From NCBI RefSeq assembly GCF_021458635.1, contig NZ_JAIRDQ010000001.1, positions 372,001-436,000 on the forward strand: a DNA stretch of 64,000 nucleotides. Reading direction: 5' to 3'. The position numbers and the translations under genes are program-made. This document shows positions 40,850 to 50,012 of the stretch, in pieces. The DNA comes from Bradyrhizobium monzae (GTDB taxonomy: Bacteria > Pseudomonadota > Alphaproteobacteria > Rhizobiales > Xanthobacteraceae). A model generated the notes under the pieces. The model saw only the letters and a program-made list of their open reading frames with translations. It was not told the origin of the DNA and ran no database searches. The first letter of the stretch is position 1. Each line of letters begins with the position of its first letter.

Positions 40850-41377
40850 CTAGGCCGCGCCGTCGCGGAGCGGCGGGTGATAGGACAGCGCAGTGTCCCA
40901 GGGGAAGAAGATCCAGGTGTCCTGCGAGACTTCCGTGATGAAAGTGTCGACCAGCGGGCGCCCCTTCGGCTTGGCGTAGACGGTGGCGAAATGCGCGTCG
41001 GGCAGCATCTCGCGCACCAGCTTGCCGGTCTTGCCGGTGTCGACGAGGTCGTCGACAATCAGAAGCCCCTTGCCGGTGCCGCCGCCGAGCTTCATCGCCG
41101 ATTCTGAAATGCCCTTCAGGACCTGCAGTTCGCCCTGCTTGTCGTGGTCGTAGCTGGCGATGCAGACCGTATCGATCACGCGCACGCCCAGCTCGCGCGC
41201 CACGATCGCGGCCGGCACCAGGCCGCCGCGGGTAATCGCGATCACCGCGTGGAACGGGCCAACCTCGTTGAGCCGCCAGGTCAGCGCCCGGCAGTCCCGG
41301 TGGAACTGATCCCACGACACCGGAAAGGGCCGGCCGGCCCGCTCCTGCGCGCTCAGTTCCGGTACTTCACCAGCCAT
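40850..41377 (-). CDS. gpt: xanthine phosphoribosyltransferase
   Basis: A 175-residue type I phosphoribosyltransferase. The PRPP-binding loop is [13 protein letters not shown], and [18 protein letters not shown] is the upstream conserved block. [24 protein letters not shown] near the C-terminus matches XPRT rather than orotate or adenine enzymes. It salvages xanthine and guanine to XMP and GMP. The start at 41377 follows AGGAGACGAAG; an ATG five codons upstream is weaker. It stands next to the CinA-like gene on the same strand, 39 bp apart. Confidence 0.9.
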   Translation of the reverse strand: MAGEVPELSAQERAGRPFPVSWDQFHRDCRALTWRLNEVGPFHAVIAITRGGLVPAAIVARELGVRVIDTVCIASYDHDKQGELQVLKGISESAMKLGGGTGKGLLIVDDLVDTGKTGKLVREMLPDAHFATVYAKPKGRPLVDTFITEVSQDTWIFFPWDTALSYHPPLRDGAA

Positions 41378-41415
41378 CTTCGTCTCCTGCATTCGTCTGC
41401 CGACAGCTCCATCTG

Positions 41416-42153
41416 CTACCGGGTGATGTTCAATCCCGCCAGCATTTCCTTCACTGCTGCCATCGCGGAGGCGAGCTTATCCGCGTCGCGCGAGCGCACC
41501 ACCAGATTGGTGTTCGGCTTTTGCTCCTCGTCCATGAAGGGATAGCTGCCGATGATGGTGTCGGGGTGGGCTGCCGCGATCGTCCGCAAGGGGCCGCCGA
41601 TATCGCCTTCCCGCGCATTGGCGCGAACCGATTCGGACAGCATGCGGACGCCGGATTTCAGCTTGGGCGAGACGATGTCCATCATCGCTTGCATGATCGA
41701 GGGCACGCCGGCCATCACGATCACATTGCCGATCTTGAAGCCGGGGGCGAGGATGGTCGCGCTCTGGATCAACTCGGCGCCGTCGGGGATGCGAGCCATG
41801 CGCAGGCGGGCCTCGTTGAGGTCCTGCTCGCTCCAGCGCTCGCGGAAACGAGCGACCACTTCGGGGTGGTGGTCGATGCCGACGCCGAACGCCTTGGCGA
41901 CGCTGTCGGCGGTGATGTCGTCATGGGTCGGGCCGATGCCGCCGGTGGTGAAGACATAGGTGTAGCGGTGCCGCAGTGCATCCAGCGCGGCAATGATGTC
42001 GGGCTCGTCGTCGGAAACGACCCGGACTTCCTTCAGGTCGATGCCGATATTGGTCAGGTATTCGGCGATGAAGCCGATATTCTTGTCCTTGGTCCGGCCG
42101 GACAGGATTTCATCCCCGATGACCAGAATGCCCGCCGTGACGATCTCGCTCAT
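41416..42153 (-). CDS. MoaB/CinA N-terminal domain protein (molybdopterin-binding fold)
   Basis: A 245-residue protein with the MoCF-biosynth (MogA/MoaB-like) fold as in the N-terminal half of Cin[16 protein letters not shown] and [23 protein letters not shown] are the diagnostic blocks. The C-terminal deamidase part of CinA is missing, so it is the stand-alone form common in alphaproteobacteria. It may hydrolyse damaged pyridine nucleotides (ADP-ribose pyrophosphatase activity is known for CinA-type domains), but its own activity is not established. The gene lies 278 bp from the divergent ATP-grasp gene. Confidence 0.85.
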   Translation of the reverse strand: MSEIVTAGILVIGDEILSGRTKDKNIGFIAEYLTNIGIDLKEVRVVSDDEPDIIAALDALRHRYTYVFTTGGIGPTHDDITADSVAKAFGVGIDHHPEVVARFRERWSEQDLNEARLRMARIPDGAELIQSATILAPGFKIGNVIVMAGVPSIMQAMMDIVSPKLKSGVRMLSESVRANAREGDIGGPLRTIAAAHPDTIIGSYPFMDEEQKPNTNLVVRSRDADKLASAMAAVKEMLAGLNITR

Positions 42154-42430
42154 GCCTTAAGTCCCTCAGCTCTGGTCCCGACTTTGCCGAGGTAACGCGT
42201 TGAAGTCACGCGGTTTTGCTGCTGAATTAAGCAGTCCTCAGCCATTTTTTCAGGCATCGTCCCGGCCATCCCCGGCAAATGCCCTCTCTCCATGCTTATC
42301 GCGCTGGCCCGCCCCTTGCTACCTCCTCAGAGTCATGCACTCTTGCCGCATGGCCAGGACGTTGCGGTCTTCACCAAGGCCAGACGACCTGTCAATTGGC
42401 GCAACGCCTTGCGGAGACAAGTCGGGATCT

Positions 42431-43849
42431 ATGGCAGTCGCGTTCGATGAAATGAATATTCCGGGTGGGGACCTTCGTCCCGCCTACCAGGAGCTGGCGC
42501 GCTGGCTCAAGGAGACGCCCCCCGAGGCGCTCGAATATCGCCGTCAGGAGGCCGAGCTCCTGTTCCGCCGCATCGGCATCACCTTCGCCGTCTATGGCGA
42601 TACCGAGTCCACCGAGCGCCTGATTCCGTTCGACGTGATCCCGCGGATCATGTCCGGCAAGGAATGGACGCTGCTGGAGAAGGGCCTGAAGCAGCGCGTG
42701 CGCGCGCTCAACATGTTCCTGCGCGACATCTATCACGGCCGCGACATTCTCCGCGCCGGAATCGTGCCCGACGATCTGATCTTCCAGAACCCGGTGTTCC
42801 GGCCCGAGATGAACGGCCAGCAGGTGCCGCACGACGTCTACGTGCACATCGCCGGCATCGACATCATCAGGGTCGATGCCGAGGACTTCATCGTGCTGGA
42901 GGACAATGCGCGCACACCTTCCGGCGTGTCCTACATGCTGGAAAACCGCGAGATCATGATGCGGCTGTTTCCGGACCTGTTCGCCCGCCACAGGGTGGCG
43001 CCGGTCGAGCGCTATCCGGACGAGCTGCTCTCCGCGCTGTGCTCGGTCGCGCCAAACGGTGCCTCGGGCGAACCGACCGTCGCCCTGCTCACGCCCGGCG
43101 TCTACAACTCCGCCTATTACGAGCACTCCTTCCTTGCCGACAAGCTCGGCATCGAGCTCGTGGAAGGCCGCGACCTCATCGTCAAGAACAACGAAGTGTT
43201 CATGCGGACGACCGAGGGCGTGAAACGCGTCGACGTCATCTATCGCCGCGTCGACGACGATTTCCTCGATCCCCTCACCTTCCGTCCCGACTCTGCGCTC
43301 GGCGTGCCCGGGCTGATGTCGGCCTATGCGGCCGGCAACATCACGCTCGCCAACGCGGTCGGCACCGGCATCGCCGATGACAAGGCGATCTACTCCTACA
43401 TGCCGGAGATCGTGAAATTCTACCTCGGCGAGGAGCCGATCCTGAAGAACGTGCAGACCTGGCGCTGCCGCGAGCCGAAGGATCTCGCTTACGTGCTCGA
43501 CCATCTCGGCGATCTCGTCGTGAAGGAAGTGCACGGCTCCGGCGGCTACGGCATGCTGATCGGCCCCGCCGCGACCAAGGCGACGATCGAAGCCTTCCGC
43601 GAGAAGCTCAAACGCGAGCCGGAAGGCTTTATCGCGCAGCCGACGCTGGCGCTCTCGACCTGCCCGACCTGCACGGCCTCCGGCCTCGCGCCACGCCACG
43701 TCGACCTGCGGCCCTTCGTGCTCACCGGCAGCAAGAGCACGACGATCGTGCCGGGCGGGCTGACGCGTGTCGCGTTGAAGGAAGGTTCGCTCGTGGTGAA
43801 TTCGAGCCAGGGCGGCGGCACCAAAGACACCTGGATCTTGGACGAGTAG
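42431..43849 (+). CDS. circularly permuted ATP-grasp protein (DUF404/407 type)
   Basis: A 472-residue circularly permuted ATP-grasp ligase. Recognisable blocks: IPFDVIPRIMSGKEWTLLE, the nucleotide-contact segment VLEDNARTPSGVSYMLENR, the catalytic VDVIYRRVDDDFLDPLTF and the terminal VKEVHGSGGYGMLIGP. The start at 42431 is chosen because the longer frame begins in a region without coding character. It should make an amide or peptide bond with ATP. The next gene, 4 bp later, is its partner alpha-E protein, followed by a transglutaminase-like protein and Anbu: a conserved cassette. The substrate is not known. Confidence 0.92.
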   Translation: MAVAFDEMNIPGGDLRPAYQELARWLKETPPEALEYRRQEAELLFRRIGITFAVYGDTESTERLIPFDVIPRIMSGKEWTLLEKGLKQRVRALNMFLRDIYHGRDILRAGIVPDDLIFQNPVFRPEMNGQQVPHDVYVHIAGIDIIRVDAEDFIVLEDNARTPSGVSYMLENREIMMRLFPDLFARHRVAPVERYPDELLSALCSVAPNGASGEPTVALLTPGVYNSAYYEHSFLADKLGIELVEGRDLIVKNNEVFMRTTEGVKRVDVIYRRVDDDFLDPLTFRPDSALGVPGLMSAYAAGNITLANAVGTGIADDKAIYSYMPEIVKFYLGEEPILKNVQTWRCREPKDLAYVLDHLGDLVVKEVHGSGGYGMLIGPAATKATIEAFREKLKREPEGFIAQPTLALSTCPTCTASGLAPRHVDLRPFVLTGSKSTTIVPGGLTRVALKEGSLVVNSSQGGGTKDTWILDE

Positions 43850-43853
43850 AGAG

Positions 43854-44798
43854 ATGCTGTCGCGTACCGCCGAAAACCTCTACTGGCTCGCCCGCTACGT
43901 CGAACGGGCCGAATACCTCGCGCGCACCATCGATGCGACCCTGCGCGTCACCGCGCTTCCCGCCGCCTATATCGGCAAGACCAACGAGTGGGACTCGGCA
44001 TTGCTGACCGCCGGCGTCGCGGAAAGCTTCTATCAGACCCACGAGGAAGCCAACGAGCACAACGTCGTCGACTACCTCTCGTTCTCGGCGGACAACCCGT
44101 CCTCGATCAGGAACTGCATCGAGGCGGCGCGGCTGAACTCGCGCTCGGTGCGCACCGCGCTGACCAGCGAGATGTGGGACACCATCAACTCCGCCTGGAT
44201 CGAGCTTCAGGCGGTCTGGAGCAAAGGCACCTCCACACGCGAGGACCTCGCAAAATTCCTGCGCTTCGTGCAGGAGACCTCGCTGCGCTTCGACGGCTCG
44301 GCCTACCGGACCATGCTCCGCAACGATGCCTACTGGTTCTCGCGGCTCGGCCTGCATCTCGAGCGCGCCGACAACACTGCACGCATTCTCGACGTGAAGT
44401 ATCACGTGCTGCTGCCCGAGGAAGAGCATGTCGGCGGTCCGCTCGACTTCTATCAGTGGAGCTCGATCCTGCGCTCGGTGTCGGCGCTGACGGCCTATCA
44501 CTGGGTCTACCGTGAGACGCTGAAGCCTTGGCTGGTCGCGGATCTGCTCATTCTCAACGGCACCTTGCCGCGCTCGCTGGCGAGCTGCTACGACAATCTT
44601 ACGCGCAACCTCGACCAGATCGGCGTCGCCTATGGCCGTCAGGGCCCGGCGCAGCGCCACGCCCGTGGCATCCGCAACCGGCTGGAACACAGCAACATGA
44701 ACGACATTTTCCAGCATGGCGTGCATGAATTCATTCAGGAATTCATTGCGGACAATTCCAGGCTGGGCGAAATCATCACGAAGCAGTATTTGATCTGA
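43854..44798 (+). CDS. alpha-E domain protein (DUF403)
   Basis: A 314-residue all-helical alpha-E protein. It opens MLSRTAENLYWLARYVERAEYLARTID, the highly conserved signature, and contains a second conserved stretch HLERADNTARILDVKYH. Such proteins occur next to circularly permuted ATP-grasp enzymes and are thought to be partners or catalytic domains in peptide synthesis. The 4-bp spacing shows tight coupling with the ATP-grasp gene. A GTCATTCCGG-type repeat lies between it and the next gene. Confidence 0.93.
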   Translation: MLSRTAENLYWLARYVERAEYLARTIDATLRVTALPAAYIGKTNEWDSALLTAGVAESFYQTHEEANEHNVVDYLSFSADNPSSIRNCIEAARLNSRSVRTALTSEMWDTINSAWIELQAVWSKGTSTREDLAKFLRFVQETSLRFDGSAYRTMLRNDAYWFSRLGLHLERADNTARILDVKYHVLLPEEEHVGGPLDFYQWSSILRSVSALTAYHWVYRETLKPWLVADLLILNGTLPRSLASCYDNLTRNLDQIGVAYGRQGPAQRHARGIRNRLEHSNMNDIFQHGVHEFIQEFIADNSRLGEIITKQYLI

Positions 44799-44806
44799 TA
44801 CACGCA

Positions 44807-44843
44807 GTCACTCCGGAACGCCGAAGGGGCGAGCCCGGAATGA
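44807..44843. repeat. short GTCATTCCGG-family repeat
   Basis: GTCACTCCGGAACGCC and GGGCGAGCCCGGAATGAC are inverted arms with a tiny centre. It lies inside the Anbu cassette between the alpha-E gene and the transglutaminase-like gene. Confidence 0.7.
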
Positions 44844-44858
44844 CGGAATCAAAACACC

Positions 44859-45707
44859 ATGCGCCTGCGAATCCAGCACACCACGACCTATCGCTACGAG
44901 CCGCAGGCCACCAGCGTGATCCAGATCCTGCGCATGACGCCGTGCAGCCATGACGGACAATATGTGGCGGAATGGCAGATCGACGTCTCGACCGACACCA
45001 AGCTCGACATCCATGAGGACGCCTTCGGCAACGTCACCCATGTGCTGTCCTGCGGGCCCGTCGGCGACATCAAGATCACCGCCGAAGGGCTGATCGAGAC
45101 CCATGATACCGGCGGTGTGCTGCGCGGCGCCGACGAGCGCTTTCCTGCCGACATGTTTCTGCGCACCACCGATCTCACGACGGTCAATCCGGCGATGGCC
45201 GCGGTCGCGCGCCAGTTGCGCAGCGAGGCCGAGACCGACACGCTCGGCTTCCTGCATACACTGATGTCGCAAATCAGCGACCACATGACCTTCGACGAAG
45301 ATCCGACCAACAGCGGCACGTCGGCGGCCGAGGCGTTCACGCTCAAGCGCGGCGTCTGCCAGGACTATGCGCATATCTTCATCGCCTGCGCCCGCACTGG
45401 CGGCGTGCCGGCGCGCTTCGTCTCCGGACACTTTCTGCGCTCCGACGGCACCGTGCATCAGGACGCCGGCCATGCCTGGGCGGAGGCTTATGTCGACGGT
45501 CTCGGCTGGGTCGGCTTCGATCCCGCCAACAGCATCTGCGCCACCGATGCCCATGTCCGCGTCGCCATCGGGCTCGACTATCTCGGCGCAGCGCCGGTAC
45601 GCGGCACTCGCTATGGCGGCGGCGCGGAGACGCTGACCGTCGCGGTCAAGGTCGACCAGGCCGGCCGCGGCGGGCAGTCGCAATCGCAATCCCAGCGGCA
45701 GAGCTGA
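44859..45707 (+). CDS. transglutaminase-like cysteine protease family protein
   Basis: A 282-residue protein with the N-terminal beta-sandwich (opening MRLRIQHTTTYRYEPQA) and a transglutaminase-like papain-fold domain. The triad is complete: Cys in LKRGVCQDYAHIF, His in DAGHAWAEAY, Asp in VGFDPANSI. It is cytoplasmic, since there is no signal peptide. It is expected to cleave or transfer an amide made by the ATP-grasp partner. It ends in a Ser/Gln-rich tail. Confidence 0.92.
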   Translation: MRLRIQHTTTYRYEPQATSVIQILRMTPCSHDGQYVAEWQIDVSTDTKLDIHEDAFGNVTHVLSCGPVGDIKITAEGLIETHDTGGVLRGADERFPADMFLRTTDLTTVNPAMAAVARQLRSEAETDTLGFLHTLMSQISDHMTFDEDPTNSGTSAAEAFTLKRGVCQDYAHIFIACARTGGVPARFVSGHFLRSDGTVHQDAGHAWAEAYVDGLGWVGFDPANSICATDAHVRVAIGLDYLGAAPVRGTRYGGGAETLTVAVKVDQAGRGGQSQSQSQRQS

Positions 45708-45720
45708 GCCACTTTCTCCT

Positions 45721-45824
45721 GTCATTCCGGGGCGCGCGTCAGCGCGAGCCCGGAATCCATTTCACCGCTAGCGCTGCGGCCTGATGGATACCGGGCTCGC
45801 GACTTCGCCGCGCCCCGGAATCAC
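45721..45824. repeat. palindromic repeat, GTCATTCCGG family
   Basis: GTCATTCCGGGGCGCG and CGCGCCCCGGAAT form inverted arms, with GAGCCCGGAATCCAT and ATGGATACCGGGCTC as inner arms. It separates the transglutaminase-like gene from the Anbu gene. Confidence 0.85.
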
Positions 45825-45904
45825 GACGCCCCCCGGGAATCGGGGGTTGGAGCGGCCGGCGAAATTGGCTAGTAATTCCGCGCAAACGCGTTCGGGGACT
45901 GGAA

Positions 45905-46663
45905 ATGACCTATTGTTGTGGAATCCTGGTTCGGGACGGGCTGGTCATGATCGCCGACACCCGCACCAATGCCGGCCTCGACAATGTCTCGACCTTCCGC
46001 AAGCTGCACATCTTCTCCAAGCCGGGCGACCGCATCATGGCGATTGCCAGCGCCGGCAATCTCGCCATCAGCCAGTCGGTCCTCTCCACCCTGACCGAGG
46101 GCCTGGAAGACCCCACCACGGGTGAGGTCGAGACGCTGATGAACGCGCCGACCATGTTCCAGGCCGCCCAGCGCATCGGCCGGGCGATCCGGGCGGTGCA
46201 CGCGACCGAAGGGCCGGCACTGAAATCCGAGGACGTGTCCTTCGACGTCTCCTTCCTGTTCGGCGGCCAGATCAAGGGCGCGCGGATGCGACTGTTCATG
46301 GTCTACACGGCAGGCAATTTCATCGAGTGCACCACCGACACGCCGTACCTGCAGATCGGCGAGCACAAATACGGCAAGCCGGTGCTCGACCGCGCCATGC
46401 ATTACGACGTCGAGCTGTACGAGGCGCTGAAGACCGGCCTGATCTCGATGGATTCGACCATGCGCTCGAACCTCGGCGTCGGTCTTCCCATCGACGTGCT
46501 GGTGGTGCGCGCCGACGCCTGCGATGCCGATCTCAACCACCGCATCGAGGCGGGTGAGCCCTATTTCCACGATCTGCGCTCGCGCTGGTCGGCGGCCTTG
46601 CGCGCGGCGCATCAGAACATTCCGCGGCCGCCCTACAAGAACGAAAAAGAACCCAAGACCTGA
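45905..46663 (+). CDS. Anbu, proteasome-related peptidase
   Basis: A 252-residue Ntn-hydrolase of the Anbu (ancestral beta subunit) family, related to HslV and the proteasome. The nucleophile Thr2 directly follows Met1 (MTYCCGILVRDG), and Asp18 (MIADTRTNAG) and Lys33 (FRKLHIF) are the other active-site residues. No prodomain is present, as expected. Anbu forms open helical or ring assemblies in described cases, and its substrate is unknown. It closes the cassette with ATP-grasp, alpha-E and transglutaminase-like genes, from which it is separated by a palindromic repeat and about 200 bp. Confidence 0.93.
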   Translation: MTYCCGILVRDGLVMIADTRTNAGLDNVSTFRKLHIFSKPGDRIMAIASAGNLAISQSVLSTLTEGLEDPTTGEVETLMNAPTMFQAAQRIGRAIRAVHATEGPALKSEDVSFDVSFLFGGQIKGARMRLFMVYTAGNFIECTTDTPYLQIGEHKYGKPVLDRAMHYDVELYEALKTGLISMDSTMRSNLGVGLPIDVLVVRADACDADLNHRIEAGEPYFHDLRSRWSAALRAAHQNIPRPPYKNEKEPKT

Positions 46664-46687
46664 CAACTGAAGAAAAGGCAGGAAACG

Positions 46688-47446
46688 ATGAGTGAAGCAA
46701 AGAAGATCGCAGTGGTGACGGGTGCGGGCACCGGTGTCGGGCGCGCCGCGTCGCTGGCGCTGATGAACACCGGCTTCACCGTGGTGCTGGTCGGGCGCCG
46801 GCTCGACATGCTCGAGGAAACCGCGAAGCTCGGCCCCGCGGGCAAGAGCCTGTGCGTCACCGCCGACATGACCAAGCCGGAGCAGATCGCCGCGCTGTTC
46901 GACAAGGTGAAGGCGACCTATGGCCGGCTCGACGTGCTGTTCAACAACGCCGGCATGGGCGCACCTGCCGTCAATTTCGAGGACCTCGGCCTCGAGCAGT
47001 GGCAGGCGGTGGTGAACACCAACCTCACCGGGCCGTTCCTGTGCACCCAGCACGCCTTCCGCATCATGAAGGACCAGAGCCCGCGCGGCGGCCGCATCAT
47101 CAACAACGGCTCGATCTCGGCGCATGCGCCGCGCCCGTTCTCGGCGGCCTACACCTCGACCAAGCACGCCATCACCGGCCTCACCAAGGCGAGCAACCTC
47201 GACGGCCGCATGTACGACATCGCCGTCGGCCAGGTCGACATCGGCAATGCCGCAACGCCGATGACCGATCGCATGGTCAACGGCCCGGGCGTGCTGCAGC
47301 CGGACGGCGCCACCAAGCACGAGCCGCGCATGGATGCGAAGGCGGTCGGCGATGCCGTGGCCTACATGGCCGGCCTGCCGCTCGATGCCAACGTGCTGAC
47401 CATGACGGTGATGGCAACCAAGATGCCGTTCGTCGGACGGGGCTGA
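46688..47446 (+). CDS. SDR family oxidoreductase
   Basis: A 252-residue classical short-chain dehydrogenase/reductase. Cofactor loop [12 protein letters not shown] motif in FNNAGMG, catalytic Ser in NGSISAH and Tyr-Lys in YTSTK. GRR after the second strand favours NADP. It starts 24 bp after the Anbu stop, so it may be transcribed with the cassette, but no functional link is known. Substrate unknown. Confidence 0.85.
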   Translation: MSEAKKIAVVTGAGTGVGRAASLALMNTGFTVVLVGRRLDMLEETAKLGPAGKSLCVTADMTKPEQIAALFDKVKATYGRLDVLFNNAGMGAPAVNFEDLGLEQWQAVVNTNLTGPFLCTQHAFRIMKDQSPRGGRIINNGSISAHAPRPFSAAYTSTKHAITGLTKASNLDGRMYDIAVGQVDIGNAATPMTDRMVNGPGVLQPDGATKHEPRMDAKAVGDAVAYMAGLPLDANVLTMTVMATKMPFVGRG

Positions 47447-47462
47447 ACGCAAAACGCGAAAA

Positions 47463-47494
47463 CAACCCCATGCACAGTAGATCGCGTGGGGTTG
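47463..47494. repeat. CAACCCCATGC hairpin element
   Basis: CAACCCCA and TGGGGTTG form an 8-bp stem around TGCACAGTAGATCGCG. I recall ACAACCCCATGCACAGTAG as a recurrent element in Bradyrhizobium intergenic DNA. It lies beyond the SDR stop and may act as a processing or termination hairpin, but no T-run follows. Confidence 0.5.
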
Positions 47495-47595
47495 CTACCT
47501 GCGTTCGGCAAGCGGAGTGACGTCGGCTAAATCCCTGCGTTGCTTCGGCAATGATCGGGGAGAGAGCGGCGCCCGCCGCACGTCGCGAAACTAGG

Positions 47596-49209
47596 CTAAC
47601 TAGAGTGGCTTTGGATTGATCGGCCGACCTTCTGCAAGGCCTCGAAGGCTGCAAAACGCTCGATATTCCAGTTTGCCAGGGCCGCATGGGGTGAATGTAT
47701 TTCTCCCAACGCCGACATCGCTTCCATCGCCTGGCTGACATCGGCGTGATCGCCCGAAGCAACTGATCCGAGCATCGCGGAGCCGAGCAACACGGGCTCC
47801 GGAGATGCCGAGGCAGCGACCGTCAAATCCGTCGTATCGGCGAGCACCTGCCGCACGAGGCGACTCTGGGCCGCACCACCGCTGACGACGATCGTATCGA
47901 TGGCGATGCCTTTATCCTGCTGGGCGCGCACGATCTGCCGCGCGCCGTAACCAAGGCCGCACAGGCCGGCAAGATAGAGCGCCAACAGGCTCTCCAGGTC
48001 GGCGCGCATATCCAGTCCAGCGATCAGCGCACGCGCATCGGGATCAGCGAGGGGCGCACGGTTGCCGAGGAATTCAGGCACGACATGAAGCTCGCCAACC
48101 AATTCCCGAACCATCTCCGCACCGCCGCGCGCGTCCACCTGGGAGGCGAGCCAATCGGCGAGCGTCCGTTGCTCCTGACGCGCCGCATGTGTCGCCTGTG
48201 CGGAATACGGATGCATCTGCACGAGATGATCAATTGCTGCACCAGCGACCGACTGTCCGCCCTCATTGAGCCATAGCTCGGGCAACATGGCGGAGAAATA
48301 AGGTCCCCAAACGCCGGGAACGAAGACCGGGTTCTTCGTGGTGGACATGGTGCAGGCGGACGTTCCGAACACATAGGCCATGCGCGTGAGCGCCGTCCCC
48401 GCAGCTCCACGCGCCCCCACCGTTCCGACACCGCCCGCATGCGCGTCGATCAGGCCTGCCGCAACGGAGGTGCCAAGCTTCAGGCCGAGGTCGGTCGCTG
48501 CCTCCGCTGTCAGGCCGGCAGCCAGCGGTGTGCCGCCGGGCACGATCTCGGTGCCGATCCGGCGAAACTGCTCGTCCACCAGCGTGCCGAGACCGACCGA
48601 ACGGAAGAAGCCGCCATCCCAGCGGTCTTCGTGGCCCAGATAGGTCCACTTGCACGTGACGGTGCAGGTGGAGCGAGCAAGGCTCCCTGTTGCACGCCAG
48701 GTGAGGAAATCCGTCAGGTCCATGAACTGCCGGGCGTCCGCAAAAGTGCCGGGCATGTTTTCGGCAAGCCACAACAGCTTCGGCGTCTCCATCTCGGGTG
48801 AAATCGCTCCCCCGACATAGTCGAGAACTTTCGCGCCCGTGCGGTTGATCCGACGCGCCTGCTCGACGGCGCGGTGGTCCATCCAAACGATGATATTGCG
48901 GGCAGGATCGCCGGACGGGCCGACCTGAAGCGGCGCGCCGCCAATGCCCAGCACCACCAACGAGCAGGTCGCGTCAAAGCCGATACCGGCAATGCTGTCC
49001 GGCGCGACACCGGCCTTTTCGACCGCGCCCCGCACGCTGCAGCATACGGCGCGCCAGATGTCCTCGCTCGACTGCTCGACAATATCGCCGGCCTCCCGCC
49101 AAAGCGCGATGTCGGCCTTATCGGTGGCGACAAGTCTGCCGGAGCGATCGAAGACCCCGGCTCGCGCACTGCCCGTGCCGACGTCGATACCCAGAAAATG
49201 ACGAGTCAT
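47596..49209 (-). CDS. FGGY family carbohydrate kinase (ribulokinase-like)
   Basis: A 537-residue sugar kinase of the FGGY family, of the D-ribulokinase-like branch. The phosphate-1 motif is LGIDVGTGSARAGVFD, GIGFDATCSLV is the next conserved block and SGGAAQSRLVRQVLADTT is the C-terminal ATP-site block. The start at 49209 matches the family; an ATG six codons upstream also exists. It would phosphorylate a ketose or polyol formed by the dehydrogenase gene just upstream (50 bp gap), so it is the last step of the cluster. D-ribulose is the leading guess by branch and by the ribitol-type dehydrogenase. Confidence 0.87.
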   Translation of the reverse strand: MTRHFLGIDVGTGSARAGVFDRSGRLVATDKADIALWREAGDIVEQSSEDIWRAVCCSVRGAVEKAGVAPDSIAGIGFDATCSLVVLGIGGAPLQVGPSGDPARNIIVWMDHRAVEQARRINRTGAKVLDYVGGAISPEMETPKLLWLAENMPGTFADARQFMDLTDFLTWRATGSLARSTCTVTCKWTYLGHEDRWDGGFFRSVGLGTLVDEQFRRIGTEIVPGGTPLAAGLTAEAATDLGLKLGTSVAAGLIDAHAGGVGTVGARGAAGTALTRMAYVFGTSACTMSTTKNPVFVPGVWGPYFSAMLPELWLNEGGQSVAGAAIDHLVQMHPYSAQATHAARQEQRTLADWLASQVDARGGAEMVRELVGELHVVPEFLGNRAPLADPDARALIAGLDMRADLESLLALYLAGLCGLGYGARQIVRAQQDKGIAIDTIVVSGGAAQSRLVRQVLADTTDLTVAASASPEPVLLGSAMLGSVASGDHADVSQAMEAMSALGEIHSPHAALANWNIERFAAFEALQKVGRSIQSHSS

Positions 49210-49259
49210 CGCGGAGTCCCTCACCATGCAGCAACGTCCAGATCGCAGATGCGGAAGCG

Positions 49260-49988
49260 TTACAGATCGTTGCTCTGCGGCAGGATCACGAGGTCGCGGA
49301 TCGTGACGTTTCTCGGACGGGTCAACATGAAGAGCACGGCCTGCGCAACTTCCGTCGGCTGGATCAGGCCACCTGCCGCCATTTCCGCCTCGAGCTTCTC
49401 CTTCGGCCAGTCGCTGATGAGCGCGGTCACGACCGGGCCGGGCGCCACGGCGCCGACGCGCAGGCCATATTTCGCGACCTGCCGACGCACGGTATGGACA
49501 AAAGCCTGCACGGCGTGTTTCGAGGCGGTGTAGATCGGCTCCCAGACGACGGGGACGAGACCGGCGATCGAACTGGTGACGATGATGTCACCGCTCTTGC
49601 GCTCCACCATATGTGGCAGCACCGCGTGGATCGAGCGGAACAGCGCGTTGATGTTGAGGTTGAGCATGCGGTCCCAAGCGTCGGGGTCGCCATCGAGCAC
49701 CTCGCCGCCGATATAGGCTCCGGCATTCGCATGGAAGATGTCCAGCCGGCCGGCCTTTTCCAGCACCTGCGGCATCATGCCCGCCATGCTCGCCTGATCG
49801 GTGAGATCGATACGCAACGGGATCGCGTGGTCGCCCAGTTCGAGGCAGACGCTGTTCAGCGCGTCCTCGGCCCGGTCGACCAGCACCACGCGCGCGCCCG
49901 CTGCGATCATCGTCCTGGCGCATTCGAGACCGATGCCCGAGGCAGCGCCGGTAATCGCGGCAACCTTTCCTGCAAGTTCCTGGCCCAC
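49260..49988 (-). CDS. SDR family dehydrogenase, ribitol/polyol-type
   Basis: A 242-residue short-chain dehydrogenase. The NAD(H) loop is TGAASGIG with DRAED after the second strand (Asp favours NAD). The motif [21 protein letters not shown] and the Ser (TSSIAG) and YTASK catalytic residues resemble ribitol 2-dehydrogenases. It probably oxidises a polyol taken up by the ABC importer to the ketose used by the kinase. The permease gene is 24 bp upstream, the kinase 50 bp downstream, all leftward, so it is one operon. Confidence 0.85.
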   Translation of the reverse strand: MGQELAGKVAAITGAASGIGLECARTMIAAGARVVLVDRAEDALNSVCLELGDHAIPLRIDLTDQASMAGMMPQVLEKAGRLDIFHANAGAYIGGEVLDGDPDAWDRMLNLNINALFRSIHAVLPHMVERKSGDIIVTSSIAGLVPVVWEPIYTASKHAVQAFVHTVRRQVAKYGLRVGAVAPGPVVTALISDWPKEKLEAEMAAGGLIQPTEVAQAVLFMLTRPRNVTIRDLVILPQSNDL

Positions 49989-50012
49989 GGTCGGTCCTCT
50001 TGTTGGAGTTGT

